A stretch of DNA of 64,000 nt from JBDZVM01 sp040255675. GTDB lineage: Bacteria; Actinomycetota; Actinomycetes; Acidothermales; Acidothermaceae. Positions 1 through 8,439 of the stretch are shown here, piece after piece. Where the stretch lies: the NCBI GenBank assembly GCA_040255675.1, contig JBDZVM010000018.1, positions 1 to 64,000 on the forward strand, in the 5' to 3' direction. The notes beneath the pieces are model-generated. The model did not search any database and was not told the origin of the DNA. It was given only the letters and a program-made list of their open reading frames with translations. Numbering within the stretch: the stretch's first letter is position 1; each line of letters starts with the position of its first letter. The translations under genes were made by a program, and so were the position numbers.

Positions 1-50
1 GCACGACGCTCTTTCGCGATCTCCGGTGTACCCGGATGGTAGACAGCCAT
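1..50 (-). CDS. 5' end of an unidentified gene (left-edge partial)
   Basis: Only the first 16-17 codons lie in the window, reading MAVYHPGTPEIAKERR. The ATG is preceded on the minus strand by a good ribosome binding site (AAGGAGG, about 6 nt away). It lies about 110 bp downstream of the FGE gene on the same strand, so it could be the last visible gene of the sulfatase operon. The opening residues faintly recall the N-terminus of some AhpD/carboxymuconolactone-decarboxylase-like proteins, but that is a guess from very little sequence and no function is assigned. Confidence 0.6.
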   Translation of the reverse strand, partial: MAVYHPGTPEIAKERR

Positions 51-158
51 AGGAAGCCTCCTTACTCTTCTAAACACGTCTCATATCGATTTTACAGCGC
101 CGACGGATCCTTTGTCTGATGTCGGATGTGCTTATGGCGATGCGGTTTGAACCGCGGT

Positions 159-1145
159 TCACCTGTCGCGGACGACGCGGAAACCGATGTTGCCTGCCGA
201 GCTATCGGAGGTGTTCGAGGTCCGGGCGGCGACTCTGTACCGATTGCAATAGCTTCGGTGGCATAGGTATGAGCCCCCGCGCATCACCCGCGCGGTTCCG
301 CCGGGTGGCCCACCCGGATCGATCGGGTTGGCGAGGTCCCAGTCGGTGCCGAACCAATCGGCACACCACTCCCACACATTGCCCGACGTGTTGTAGAGGC
401 CGAACGCGTTGGGCGGAAACGTCTTGACGGGTGCGGTGCCGAGCCAGCCATCGTCTTGCGTGTTAACTGCGGGGAACCGGCCTTGCCAGATGTTGCACCG
501 GTGCTTGCCACCGGGGTGCAGTTCGTCGCCCCAGGGATAGCGCGCGCGCTCGAGACCGCCTCTCGCGGCGTACTCCCATTCGGCCTCGGTAGGCAACCGG
601 GTACCCGACCATCGGCAGTAGGCGATCGCATCGTTCCACGAGACATGGACGACGGGATGGTTCTGCCTATCCGCAATCGAAGATTTCGGGCCTTCGGGTG
701 CGCGCCATGTTGCGCCGTGTACGACGCGCCACCACGGCGTTTGCGCCGGCACCTGGTCGACGCCCGCGTCGACTTCGGGGGAGACCAGCAGATGGAAAAC
801 GAAAGACCAGCCGTACCGTTCGGCGTCCGTCACGTAGCCGGTCGCTTTCACGAACGTCGCGAACCGCGCGTTCGTCACCGTCACCGCGTCGATCGCGAAC
901 GGACTCACTGTGATGTCGCGAACTGGGCCCTCACCGTCGAGCGGGTTGACGTCGTCGTCCTCGCTGCCCATCGCGAACGTGCCACCGGGAAGGTCGACAA
1001 GTGTCGAAATCCGTGCCGGTCGCGCGGCAGGTGTCACCTGCCAAAAGGGTTGATCGGCTCTTTCGCGTCCCGTCGGCGGCGGCACCGTCTCCGACGGTGA
1101 GGCCGTCATCACGTCACGCGACGGTCCGCAACAGCTGTCACTCAT
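159..1145 (-). CDS. Formylglycine-generating enzyme (sulfatase-modifying factor)
   Basis: FGE oxidises the active-site cysteine of Cys-type sulfatases to formylglycine in the cytoplasm before or during folding. From ATG 1145 the protein has 328 residues. It has the family opening LPGGTFAMGS (about residues 52-61), the block PVVHVSWNDAIAYCRW, LPTEAEWEYAARGG, NVWEWCADWF, and the catalytic segment GGSYLCHRSYCNRYR with both redox/copper cysteines (Cys295 and Cys300). The open frame extends 80 codons further upstream into the sulfatase gene, but that part is compositionally unlike the family, and ATG 1145 begins MSDSCC just 10 bp after the upstream sulfatase stop. The adjacent sulfatase and the three across the divergent promoter are the obvious substrates. 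Confidence 0.95.
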   Translation of the reverse strand: MSDSCCGPSRDVMTASPSETVPPPTGRERADQPFWQVTPAARPARISTLVDLPGGTFAMGSEDDDVNPLDGEGPVRDITVSPFAIDAVTVTNARFATFVKATGYVTDAERYGWSFVFHLLVSPEVDAGVDQVPAQTPWWRVVHGATWRAPEGPKSSIADRQNHPVVHVSWNDAIAYCRWSGTRLPTEAEWEYAARGGLERARYPWGDELHPGGKHRCNIWQGRFPAVNTQDDGWLGTAPVKTFPPNAFGLYNTSGNVWEWCADWFGTDWDLANPIDPGGPPGGTARVMRGGSYLCHRSYCNRYRVAARTSNTSDSSAGNIGFRVVRDR

Positions 1146-1155
1146 GCGGTTCAGG

Positions 1156-2667
1156 TTATGCCCCCGGCAAAGTGCCGTGCCCGAGGCTTCGATCATTCGC
1201 CTTGTGGACGTCGTGCGGCAGCGGATCGGGAGGGTGCGAGATTTCGCCTTCGAGGAAGTAAGCAGCAACGTCTTCGTAGGGTGCCGGATGCGGGTTCGGA
1301 AGCGGGATGCGAGCGTCGACCTGCTTGAACCACTCGAACAGCTTGGCTCGAAGCTCGCCCACGACTTCACTTCGCTCCACGGCAAGGTCGTGTTCCTCGC
1401 CGAGGTCAGTAGTGATGTGGAACAACTCGGCGTGGTCGTCTTCGAAAAAGTGGATCAACTTCCAGTCACCGTCGCGAACGCCGGCTGTCGGAGTGCCGCC
1501 CTGGTTGCTGTAGTGCGGATAGTGCCAGAAGATCGGGCCGCGCTCGAATGGTTCACCTCGCAGCAGCGGCGAGAAGTCGACACCGTCGGTGGCCTGTTCG
1601 GGCCGCGCCGGAAGGCCCGCGGCCGCGAGCAGCGTAGGATAGAAATCGGGACTCGTCACCGGCTCGTCGATCGTGGTCCCCGGTTCGATCGTGCCGGGCC
1701 AGCGGATGATAAGCGGCGCTCGAATGCCGCCTTCTTCCATCCAGCCTTTCCCGTTGCGTAGCGGAAGATTCGACGTCGGAGAACCTTCGGCGGTCGACAA
1801 GCCGCCGTTGTCTGAGGTGAAGACGACGATCGTATTCTCGGCTTTTCCGGCGCTGTCGAGCGCGTCGAGCAGCCGCCCGATATTCCTGTCAAGGTTCTCC
1901 ATCATCGCGGCATACGCCGGATCTGACTGCACCGTGCGCCGAAGTACCCGGGCGGCCCGGTTGTGCCACACCGGTGTGCGCTCTCCTTCGTCGAACGGGT
2001 TGATCTGATCGAGCCCGTGCTCTGTCGCCTTTTTGCGATATTTCTCGACGAGGTCGGGTGGTGACTGGATCGGGATGTGCACCGCGTAGTGCCAAAAGTT
2101 GAGAAAGAACGGTCGATCGCCGGCATTTTCGATCAGTTGAATTGCTTCGTCGGTAAGACGATCCGTCAGGTACTCGCCGTCCGGTCCGTCGGACAGTGTT
2201 GGACAGTGGTAGGGGCTGAAGTACCGCTTGGAGTGTCCCCACTCGCAGCCGCCGATGTTGACGTCGAACCCGTGCTGGTCGGGCCAAGTTCGGCGCGTAC
2301 CCAAATGCCACTTTCCGATGTGCCACGTTTGATAGTCGCCTTCGCGCAACGCCCGCGCCAGCGAGAACTCGTGCGTTGGCAACCAGGCAAAATACGGGAC
2401 GTCGAGAAGCTTGCCGACGCCGTGACCGCCGATGTATTGGGTGACGCCGACCGAGGCCGGATACTTGCCCGACATGATGCTCGCGCGGGTCGGTGAGCAG
2501 ACCGGGCAGGCGGCATAGGCATTCGTAAAGAGCGCGCCCTGGCGGGCCAACGCGTCGAGGATAGGCGTCTCGTAGAAAGTGCTTCCGTAGCAGCCTAAAT
2601 CTCGCCAGCCGAGGTCGTCTATCAGCAGAAAGACGATGTTCGGCCGTGTCGTAGCGTCGAGCCTCAT
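1156..2667 (-). CDS. Sulfatase, Cys-type (503 aa)
   Basis: Arylsulfatase-type hydrolase of the alkaline phosphatase superfamily that removes sulfate from sulfate esters. The metal-binding start IVFLLIDDLG (Asp17, Asp18) is followed by the sulfatase signature CSPTR at residues 57-61, where Cys57 would become formylglycine. GKWHLG and FTSDNGG, which supply further active-site and calcium ligands, are also present. There is no signal peptide, so the enzyme should be cytoplasmic. Its start overlaps the stop of the phosphatase gene (ATGA), and FGE follows 10 bp downstream, which implies co-translation of enzyme and maturase. It is about 250 residues shorter than the three sulfatases of the divergent operon and lacks their C-terminal domain, so it probably acts on a different sulfate position or substrate. 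Confidence 0.95.
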   Translation of the reverse strand: MRLDATTRPNIVFLLIDDLGWRDLGCYGSTFYETPILDALARQGALFTNAYAACPVCSPTRASIMSGKYPASVGVTQYIGGHGVGKLLDVPYFAWLPTHEFSLARALREGDYQTWHIGKWHLGTRRTWPDQHGFDVNIGGCEWGHSKRYFSPYHCPTLSDGPDGEYLTDRLTDEAIQLIENAGDRPFFLNFWHYAVHIPIQSPPDLVEKYRKKATEHGLDQINPFDEGERTPVWHNRAARVLRRTVQSDPAYAAMMENLDRNIGRLLDALDSAGKAENTIVVFTSDNGGLSTAEGSPTSNLPLRNGKGWMEEGGIRAPLIIRWPGTIEPGTTIDEPVTSPDFYPTLLAAAGLPARPEQATDGVDFSPLLRGEPFERGPIFWHYPHYSNQGGTPTAGVRDGDWKLIHFFEDDHAELFHITTDLGEEHDLAVERSEVVGELRAKLFEWFKQVDARIPLPNPHPAPYEDVAAYFLEGEISHPPDPLPHDVHKANDRSLGHGTLPGA

Positions 2668-3287
2668 GCGGCGACGCTACCGTCGGGCGGGCAGTTGTAC
2701 TGCACGAGTGCCGCTTTGCCCGCGCTGATGGAAAGCGTCGTGATATGCGTGGGCTCGGGCCGCCCGAGCACGTCGCGATAGCGGCGCAGTGGAATGCCGA
2801 GGATTTCGCACATGACGAGACGAATCAGCGTGCTATGCACAACGCAAAGTACGCGACCGCCAGACTCTTGCATCGCTAGTGTGGTCAGCGCCCCAACGGC
2901 TTCACGAGCCCGCGCATCGGGGTTTTCGCCGTCCGGCCAATGGCCTTCGACAGGATCGGCGAGAAATGCGTCAACGGCTTGGGGATGCGTCTGTTTCAGC
3001 TCGTCGAGCGTGCGACCCTCGGCGATACCGAAGTCGAGTTCGCGTAGCGCACTCAACACGCTTACTTCAAGCCCGGTCTGCTTGGCAACGGCGGCAGCCG
3101 TGCTCATGGTGCGTCGCAGCGGTGACGCGACCAGCCGGGTCAGCCTGGCGTGTTTAGCCCATTCGGCGAGCATGTTTGCTTGCCGTTCGCCCACCTCGTC
3201 GAGTGGGATGTCGCTGCTACCCGTGTACCGATTCGGTGCGTGCCACGGCGTTCGGCCGTGCCGCGCAAGCAAAATCTGAGTTGTCAT
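2664..3287 (-). CDS. Histidine phosphatase family protein (phosphoglycerate mutase-like)
   Basis: 207-residue member of the histidine phosphatase superfamily, which transfers phosphate through a phosphohistidine. The catalytic RHG is at residues 9-11 (His10), with SPLRRT (Arg58), the acid Glu83 in LRELDFG and the second histidine His151 in VVHSTLIRL. Length and motifs fit a broad-specificity sugar or cofactor phosphatase better than a dedicated glycolytic mutase. It lies between the DeoR regulator and the sulfatase with 4-nt overlaps on both sides, so it belongs to the same transcript. A role in dephosphorylating a sugar intermediate of the sulfate-ester pathway is inference. Confidence 0.88.
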   Translation of the reverse strand: MTTQILLARHGRTPWHAPNRYTGSSDIPLDEVGERQANMLAEWAKHARLTRLVASPLRRTMSTAAAVAKQTGLEVSVLSALRELDFGIAEGRTLDELKQTHPQAVDAFLADPVEGHWPDGENPDARAREAVGALTTLAMQESGGRVLCVVHSTLIRLVMCEILGIPLRRYRDVLGRPEPTHITTLSISAGKAALVQYNCPPDGSVAA

Positions 3288-4153
3288 GAGGCGTGTGCGT
3301 TCCGGGCGCGCGACTTCTTGTTTGGCGCCGGAACGAAAGTCTCAGCGCCGTCCGCGCTGATGTCGGGCCCGGCGACGATAACCTCGGCGGTGGTCTCACG
3401 CATCTCGCGCAACGCCTCTTCGGAAGCGCCGCTGTCAGTGATGACGACGTCGAAGCTGTCGAGCGGCGCTACTCGGTGCAACGCGAGGCGACCGAGTTTC
3501 GTGTGGTCGGCGAGCAGCACTTTGCTTGCTGCCGCGTTTAACATCGCGCGTTTGACGAGCACGATCTCTTGCTCTTGGTGATAGACGAAACCGCCTGACA
3601 CGGTGGACGTCGAGGCGAAAAGGAGATCGACTCGAAGCGTCGACAATGCTTCGACGCAGGAAACTCCGAGGAACGAATCATGGTTCGGGTTGTACTCGCC
3701 CCCCAGCGCAATGACACGAGTGCCGTGCCATGTCGTCGCGAGCCGAATTACTTCGAGAAAGTTCGTGATGACGATAAGCGGAGTGATATCACCAAGCAGC
3801 TTTGCCAAGGTCAGCGCGCTCGTAGAGTCGTCGAGCATGATGGCCATGCCGGGCTCGATCAGCTTTCGTGCCTCTCGCGCGATCGCTGCCTTGGCGAGTG
3901 ACGATTGGCCCAGTCGGTAGCTCAGGTGGCTTTCGAACACGCTCGACGGTTGGGCGGTTACCCCGCCGCGATGCTTGCGAACGACGCCGCGGCGTTCGAG
4001 TTCGTCGAGATCTCGATGTACGGTCATGAGACTGATGCCGAAACGCTCGGCAAGGCTGGTTGCGGTCGCTTCGCCGACCTCGAGGACGTAAGCTGCGATG
4101 TCGCCTTGCCTGGTAGCCGGGCTGTTGCGTCGGCCTCCGGCGTTGGCGACCAT
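3284..4153 (-). CDS. DeoR-family transcriptional regulator of the sulfatase locus
   Basis: 289 residues from ATG 4153, chosen because AAAGGAG lies 7 nt before it; an in-frame ATG 11 codons upstream lacks such a site. An N-terminal winged helix-turn-helix (ATSLAERFGISLMTVHRDLDELERRG... region) is followed by the DeoR sugar-phosphate-sensing domain with LDDSTSALTLA, VITNFLEVI, ALGGEYN and LLADHTKLGR. DeoR-family proteins usually repress carbohydrate operons and respond to a phosphorylated sugar, here plausibly a product of one of the two divergent FGGY kinases. It is first in the leftward operon and overlaps the phosphatase gene by 4 nt. The divergent intergenic region carries a direct repeat and a palindrome that could be its targets. 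Confidence 0.92.
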   Translation of the reverse strand: MVANAGGRRNSPATRQGDIAAYVLEVGEATATSLAERFGISLMTVHRDLDELERRGVVRKHRGGVTAQPSSVFESHLSYRLGQSSLAKAAIAREARKLIEPGMAIMLDDSTSALTLAKLLGDITPLIVITNFLEVIRLATTWHGTRVIALGGEYNPNHDSFLGVSCVEALSTLRVDLLFASTSTVSGGFVYHQEQEIVLVKRAMLNAAASKVLLADHTKLGRLALHRVAPLDSFDVVITDSGASEEALREMRETTAEVIVAGPDISADGAETFVPAPNKKSRARNAHAS

Positions 4154-4186
4154 CGTGCGCTCCTTTCCGATGCCCCGAGGGTGCAC

Positions 4187-4216
4187 CGATCGTAACGGAT
4201 TTCACGCGATCGTAAC
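4187..4216. promoter_or_regulatory. Direct repeat, candidate DeoR operator
   Basis: CGATCGTAAC occurs at 4187-4196 and again at 4207-4216, exactly 20 bp apart (two helical turns), 34-63 bp upstream of the DeoR start codon. The spacing and position suit an autoregulatory operator. No experimental consensus is available here, so the link to this regulator is inference. Confidence 0.45.
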
Positions 4217-4318
4217 AGAGGTAATCACATCATCCAGCGAAGTCACCTGAGCGACCTAAGCCCGGCATGTCACGCAGATTTCTTGCCCTGCCCCTTGCCA
4301 TCAGGGTATTCGCCGGTG

Positions 4319-4352
4319 TTGACTACCCAGAACTTCACATCTCGAATGTGAA
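4319..4352 (+). promoter_or_regulatory. Promoter with overlapping palindromic operator for the kinase-ABC-sulfatase operon
   Basis: TTGACT (4319-4324) and TCGAAT (4342-4347) form a -35/-10 pair with 17-bp spacing. A perfect 7-bp inverted repeat, TTCACAT-5 nt-ATGTGAA (4334-4352), covers the -10 box. A protein bound here would block the promoter. AACTTCAC also recurs as a 20-bp-spaced direct repeat at 4331 and 4351. The first gene starts about 35 bp downstream. Confidence 0.5.
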
Positions 4353-4387
4353 CTTCACGTGCGATGTAACAAGCGGAGGCAGCCGCA

Positions 4388-5854
4388 GTGCGTAGCGAGG
4401 CGCGAGCGTGGCTCGGTGTCGACGTCGGCACGCAGGGCCTACGCGTGGTGGCCGTCGGTGACGACGGTCAACCTGTTGCGGCCGCATCGCGCCGGTTGAC
4501 GAGCGTCCGCTCACGTGACGGCCGACACGAGCAAGATCCTCGGGACTGGCGCGACGCCGCGGCGGCTGCCTGCGGCGAGGTACGGGCGCTGATCAGATCT
4601 CATGTGATCGGGGGCCTCGCCATTTGCGGCACATCGGGCACGATCTTGCTCGGCACCGACCAAGGGGATCCGCTGACGCCCGCGTTGATGTACGACGATG
4701 CGCGGGCCGCCGCCAATCTCGATGCCGTGCGTCACGCATGGCGCGAATGTGCCGAACGCAACGCTTACAGCATCGCGCCGACGTGGGCGGCGCCGAAGCT
4801 TTCTTGGCTGCTTCGAAACGTAGCGGACGGCGAAAAAGCGCGCGTCTACCACGTTCCCGACTTCCTTGGCACCTGGTTGGCTGGGCACCCGGTCGCCGTC
4901 GACTACAGCCATGCACTGAAGACCGGTTACGACTTAGTCAACCAACGTTGGCCCTTCGATGCCTTCGACAGCATCGGGATTTCGGCGAACGTATTGCCGG
5001 AGGTCGTGGCGCCAGGCTCATTGGTCGGTGCCATTGGGCCGGACGCTGCCGCGGCGACCGGGTTGCCTGAAGGAACTCCGCTGGTTGCCGGTATGACGGA
5101 CGGTTGCGCATCTCAAATCGCCTCTGGCGCGGTGCGAGTCGGCGATTGGAACTGTGCGCTCGGCACCACCTTCGTACTGAAGGGCGTGTCCCGCGACCTG
5201 TTGCGCGATCCTTTGGGGGCGGTCTACTCCCACCGCCATCCCGATGGTGGCTGGTTGCCCGGGGGGGCCTCCAGTTCGGGAGCGGGCGCGCTTGCTGCCG
5301 CATTTCCTGACACCGACCCCGCGCAACTTGACCGTGCCGCCCTGCAGCACCTTCCGACGCCCGTCATCCGCTATCCACTGGCCTCGCGAGGTGAACGGTT
5401 TCCGTTCGTACGTCCAGATGCGGTGCCGTTCGAGTGCGAACAAGCCGGGTCGGACGGCGAACGTGCCGCTGCCGTGATGCAAGGTGTCGTATTCGTCGAG
5501 CGGTTGAGCTTGTCGTACCTACGCGGCCTGGGTGCCGACACCTCAGGCACAGTCACACTCACGGGCGGCGGGGCACGCAGCAAGCTGTGGAAGCAACTGC
5601 ACGCTGACGTGCTGGGTCGAGCAGTCGCCGTGCCTGAAAACCCCGAAGCCGCTGTCGGTATGGCGATCCTCGCGGCCGCCGGTCGAGGTTCGTTGGCTGA
5701 GACAGCTCGGCGCATGGTGCGCTTCGCCGGCGTTATAGAACCTCAGCCGGAATCGGCTACGCATTATTTGCCGTTGTACAAGCAGATGATTGACGAACTT
5801 GAGCAGCGTGGCTACATCGACGCCGAGTTTGCCGAAAGGGCGCGTGTGGCATGA
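4388..5854 (+). CDS. FGGY-family carbohydrate kinase (first copy)
   Basis: 488 residues from GTG 4388, which has GGAGG 8 nt upstream. FGGY kinases phosphorylate sugars or polyols such as xylulose, ribulose, gluconate or glycerol. Visible motifs are the N-terminal phosphate loop GVDVGTQG (residues 10-17), AICGTSGT, the catalytic-Asp region AGMTDGCAS, the C-terminal domain with ALGTTFVLKG, and the late adenosine motif TLTGGGARSKLWKQLHADVLG. Substrate cannot be read from sequence. It heads the rightward operon of dehydrogenase, second kinase, importer and sulfatases, suggesting that it activates a sugar or polyol after transport and desulfation. Confidence 0.9.
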   Translation: MRSEARAWLGVDVGTQGLRVVAVGDDGQPVAAASRRLTSVRSRDGRHEQDPRDWRDAAAAACGEVRALIRSHVIGGLAICGTSGTILLGTDQGDPLTPALMYDDARAAANLDAVRHAWRECAERNAYSIAPTWAAPKLSWLLRNVADGEKARVYHVPDFLGTWLAGHPVAVDYSHALKTGYDLVNQRWPFDAFDSIGISANVLPEVVAPGSLVGAIGPDAAAATGLPEGTPLVAGMTDGCASQIASGAVRVGDWNCALGTTFVLKGVSRDLLRDPLGAVYSHRHPDGGWLPGGASSSGAGALAAAFPDTDPAQLDRAALQHLPTPVIRYPLASRGERFPFVRPDAVPFECEQAGSDGERAAAVMQGVVFVERLSLSYLRGLGADTSGTVTLTGGGARSKLWKQLHADVLGRAVAVPENPEAAVGMAILAAAGRGSLAETARRMVRFAGVIEPQPESATHYLPLYKQMIDELEQRGYIDAEFAERARVA

Positions 5855-5910
5855 GGGCGGCCCAGTTCAGAGCGACTACGTTGCCGAAATTTGATCGGAC
5901 GGACGCATGA
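5851..5910 (+). CDS. Possible 19-residue coupling ORF between kinase and dehydrogenase
   Basis: The ATG overlaps the kinase stop as ATGA, and the ORF's own TGA overlaps the dehydrogenase ATG as ATGA, so it fills the gap exactly. It reads MRAAQFRATTLPKFDRTDA. Such an arrangement could carry ribosomes from the kinase to the dehydrogenase. Alternatively it may be the vestigial start of a zinc alcohol dehydrogenase, since those proteins often begin MRAA. The chance of the fit being accidental is not negligible, and neither function is established. Confidence 0.3.
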   Translation: MRAAQFRATTLPKFDRTDA

Positions 5911-6938
5911 CGATTCTCCTTGCCGGCGACGACTTCGTACGCAACGACATCTTGAGCGCAGCTCTGGAAGCCGCGCTTCCGCAGCTGCCGCGGGTGCGTA
6001 CGCTGACGCTACCTTGGCCGGCAATCCCGTTTGGCGCGGTTGGAGAGGTCGACGAAGCGTCTGGCAGTGAGGATGAACTGCTCGACGTCATCGGCGATGT
6101 GGAAATCGTCGTTACGCAGATGGCGGCGTTGACGTCTCGCGTGCTTGCGGCTGCGCCGAAGCTACGTCTCGTTGTTTGCACGCGCGGTGGTCCCGTCAAC
6201 GTCAACGTACGCGCCGCGGCGGAACGCGGTATCGCGGTCTCCTGCACACCCGGACGCAACGCCGTCGCGGCTGCCGAATACAGCCTGCTTCTGATTCTCG
6301 CGGCCATGCGCCGGCTCGGCATCGCGCACACGTCGACGGCGAACGGCGAATGGCGAAGCTCCATGTACGCGTACGCGGAATGCGGTCATGAGCTCGCGGG
6401 CTCGACCGTCGGCATCGTCGGGCTCGGTGAAATTGGCCGCCGTGTGGGAAGCCTTTTGCGCGCTCTCGGCGCAAGCGTTGTCGCGCACGATCCCTTTGTC
6501 GATCCGGATGACGTCGATTTCGAGATGCTGCCACTCGATGAGTTGCTACGGCGCAGCAACGTCGTCACACTGCACGCGCGGCTCACGCCCGAGACGAAAG
6601 GAATGATCGGCGCGCGCGAACTCAGCCTGCTGCCGCCGGGGGCAGTGATTGTCAACACAGCGCGCGGCGGTTTGCTCGACTACGACGCCGCGACCGTCGC
6701 TCTTGATGCTCGCGCGCTCGGCGCGGTAGCCCTCGACGTTTACCCTACAGAGCCAGTTGGGCCTGACTTTCCCTTGCTGCACTCGCCCAACGCCGTACTG
6801 AGTCCGCATCTCGCCGGCGCAACGCGGGAGACAGCCGAACGAGCCGCCAGTATGGCAGCTTCGGAAGTGCGTCGCTATTTTTCCGGTAGGTCGCTGGCGT
6901 ATGTAGTCAACGGGATAGAGCCGGAGCGTCGTCGATGA
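5907..6938 (+). CDS. D-isomer-specific 2-hydroxyacid dehydrogenase
   Basis: 343-residue NAD(P)-dependent oxidoreductase of the phosphoglycerate/glyoxylate/hydroxypyruvate dehydrogenase superfamily. The Rossmann motif GLGEIGRRVG lies at about residues 172-181. The catalytic triad is complete: Arg253 in NTARGGLLD, Glu282 in YPTEP and His301 in SPHLAGAT. It has no C-terminal ACT domain, so it is not a full-length biosynthetic SerA. Placed between two FGGY kinases, it probably interconverts a 2-hydroxy acid and 2-oxo acid derived from the imported compound. It overlaps the next gene by 4 nt. Confidence 0.9.
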   Translation: MTILLAGDDFVRNDILSAALEAALPQLPRVRTLTLPWPAIPFGAVGEVDEASGSEDELLDVIGDVEIVVTQMAALTSRVLAAAPKLRLVVCTRGGPVNVNVRAAAERGIAVSCTPGRNAVAAAEYSLLLILAAMRRLGIAHTSTANGEWRSSMYAYAECGHELAGSTVGIVGLGEIGRRVGSLLRALGASVVAHDPFVDPDDVDFEMLPLDELLRRSNVVTLHARLTPETKGMIGARELSLLPPGAVIVNTARGGLLDYDAATVALDARALGAVALDVYPTEPVGPDFPLLHSPNAVLSPHLAGATRETAERAASMAASEVRRYFSGRSLAYVVNGIEPERRR

Positions 6939-8437
6939 AAATCGGTATCGACGTCGGAACGTCAGTCACGAAGGCTGTGCTCTTCGATGACACTATGACG
7001 CTACGCGCCATTCGTAGTGTACGTACCGAGATGCAATCGCCGGTGCCCGGCCGTTACGAATATGACCTCGACCAACTAGCGTCGTCCGTTCTCGCTCTGC
7101 TGCGAGATCTGAGCTCGGACGACGTCGAACTGGTTGCCATCACTGGGCACGGTGATGGCCTTTGCCTTACCGCCGAAAACGGGCGGCCTGTTGCGCCGGC
7201 GATCAGTTGGCTCGATTCGAGAGGCGCCGAACTGTGCACACAATGGGCTGGCAGCGGCGCGATGGACAAGGTTTTCGCGCTCACCGGCAATGCGCCATTC
7301 CCAGGTGCGGGTGCGGCGCTGTTGGCAAGTATCGAGGCCGCCTCACCGGAATTGCTAGACATGGCACACACCGCGTCACAATGCCAAAGCGCGTTGTTCG
7401 AACGGCTGACCGGCGTGCGGGCAGCTACGAGGTCTTGCGCGATGTTGCCTGTTTTTGATCCCGCACGCGGTGATTACAGCGCCGAGGCACTCGAGTTGTA
7501 CGGCATCCGACACCGAAGCGGGTTGCTGCCTCCGATCGCCGACAGTCCAGCTATTGCGGCGCCCATACTTGACCCAGTGGCCGGCGCGGCCGGCATCGCA
7601 CGTCGCACACTCGTCGCCGTCGGACCTTACGACCTACCCGCCTCGGCGCTCGGTGCGGGACTCTTCGACGTCGGTGACGGATTATTGACGCTCGGCACGA
7701 CGCTCGCTTGCCAAGTGCTGGTCGAGCACGTCCCCACGTCGGGCGAAGCTTCGGGGCTGACCCTCGTGACGGGCGACGACCGCGGGTACTTGCGCGCTAT
7801 GCCTGCCATGGTCGGTACGGCATGCCTAGACTGGATCCTTCGCCTGGTCGGGGCGCAACATTCCGACCTCGACGCGCTGGTTCTTGCAAGTCCCGCGGGC
7901 GCGCACGGTGTCCGAGCGCTTCCGTATCTTTCGCCTGCCGGAGAAAGAGCTCCTTTTATCGATCCCGCCGCACGCGCCGAATTGACCGGGTTGAGCCTCG
8001 AGACGACGGCTGAAGACGTCGTCCGCGCATTGTGCGAGTCGCTCGCATACGCGGCGCGCCACTGCTTCGAAGCCGCGGAACTGACCGGTTCGGTGGCAGT
8101 TTGCGGTGGGGGCGCGAGCAGCGCCATCCTAGTGCAAATCTTTGCCGACGTTCTCGGCCGGCCGGTGAGCATCGAATCCGGTGAGGTTGGCGCTCTCGGG
8201 GCCGTGCGTTCAGTCGAGCCGAGTGCCTCGGCTGGATCGTCGCGGCCTAGCTCGTGGGTCGAACCTGACGCTGCTACGCGGACGGCGTACGACGACGGCT
8301 ACGCCGAGTACCTGGAACGACTCGATTCCGTGCGCGCGAGCGGATGGTGGTCGCGCGCATCAGCTCACCGACCGTCGCATCACGACGGTCAGCACTGCAG
8401 CAATCCCTCTGACCCATCGGCACCTGTCAAGGAGTAA
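6935..8437 (+). CDS. FGGY-family carbohydrate kinase (second copy)
   Basis: 500 residues, ATG overlapping the dehydrogenase stop. It has the N-terminal phosphate loop IGIDVGTSVTK (residues 3-13), AITGHGDG, TLGTTLACQ, LSPAGERAPF and the C-terminal AVCGGGASSAILVQIFADVLG. It is clearly divergent from the first kinase, for example GHGDG in place of the usual GQMHG-like motif, so the two are unlikely to be simple duplicates. The last 40 or so residues are Ser/His/Pro-rich and unlike the family. It ends 2 nt before the binding-protein gene. Specificity is unknown; sequential phosphorylation of two pathway intermediates is a reasonable inference. Confidence 0.88.
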   Translation: MKIGIDVGTSVTKAVLFDDTMTLRAIRSVRTEMQSPVPGRYEYDLDQLASSVLALLRDLSSDDVELVAITGHGDGLCLTAENGRPVAPAISWLDSRGAELCTQWAGSGAMDKVFALTGNAPFPGAGAALLASIEAASPELLDMAHTASQCQSALFERLTGVRAATRSCAMLPVFDPARGDYSAEALELYGIRHRSGLLPPIADSPAIAAPILDPVAGAAGIARRTLVAVGPYDLPASALGAGLFDVGDGLLTLGTTLACQVLVEHVPTSGEASGLTLVTGDDRGYLRAMPAMVGTACLDWILRLVGAQHSDLDALVLASPAGAHGVRALPYLSPAGERAPFIDPAARAELTGLSLETTAEDVVRALCESLAYAARHCFEAAELTGSVAVCGGGASSAILVQIFADVLGRPVSIESGEVGALGAVRSVEPSASAGSSRPSSWVEPDAATRTAYDDGYAEYLERLDSVRASGWWSRASAHRPSHHDGQHCSNPSDPSAPVKE

Positions 8438-8439
8438 CC

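Noticed and set aside
1146..1385. Upstream extension of the FGE frame
   Set aside because: Lies inside the sulfatase gene and lacks FGE-like sequence; the ATG at 1145 follows the sulfatase stop by 10 bp.
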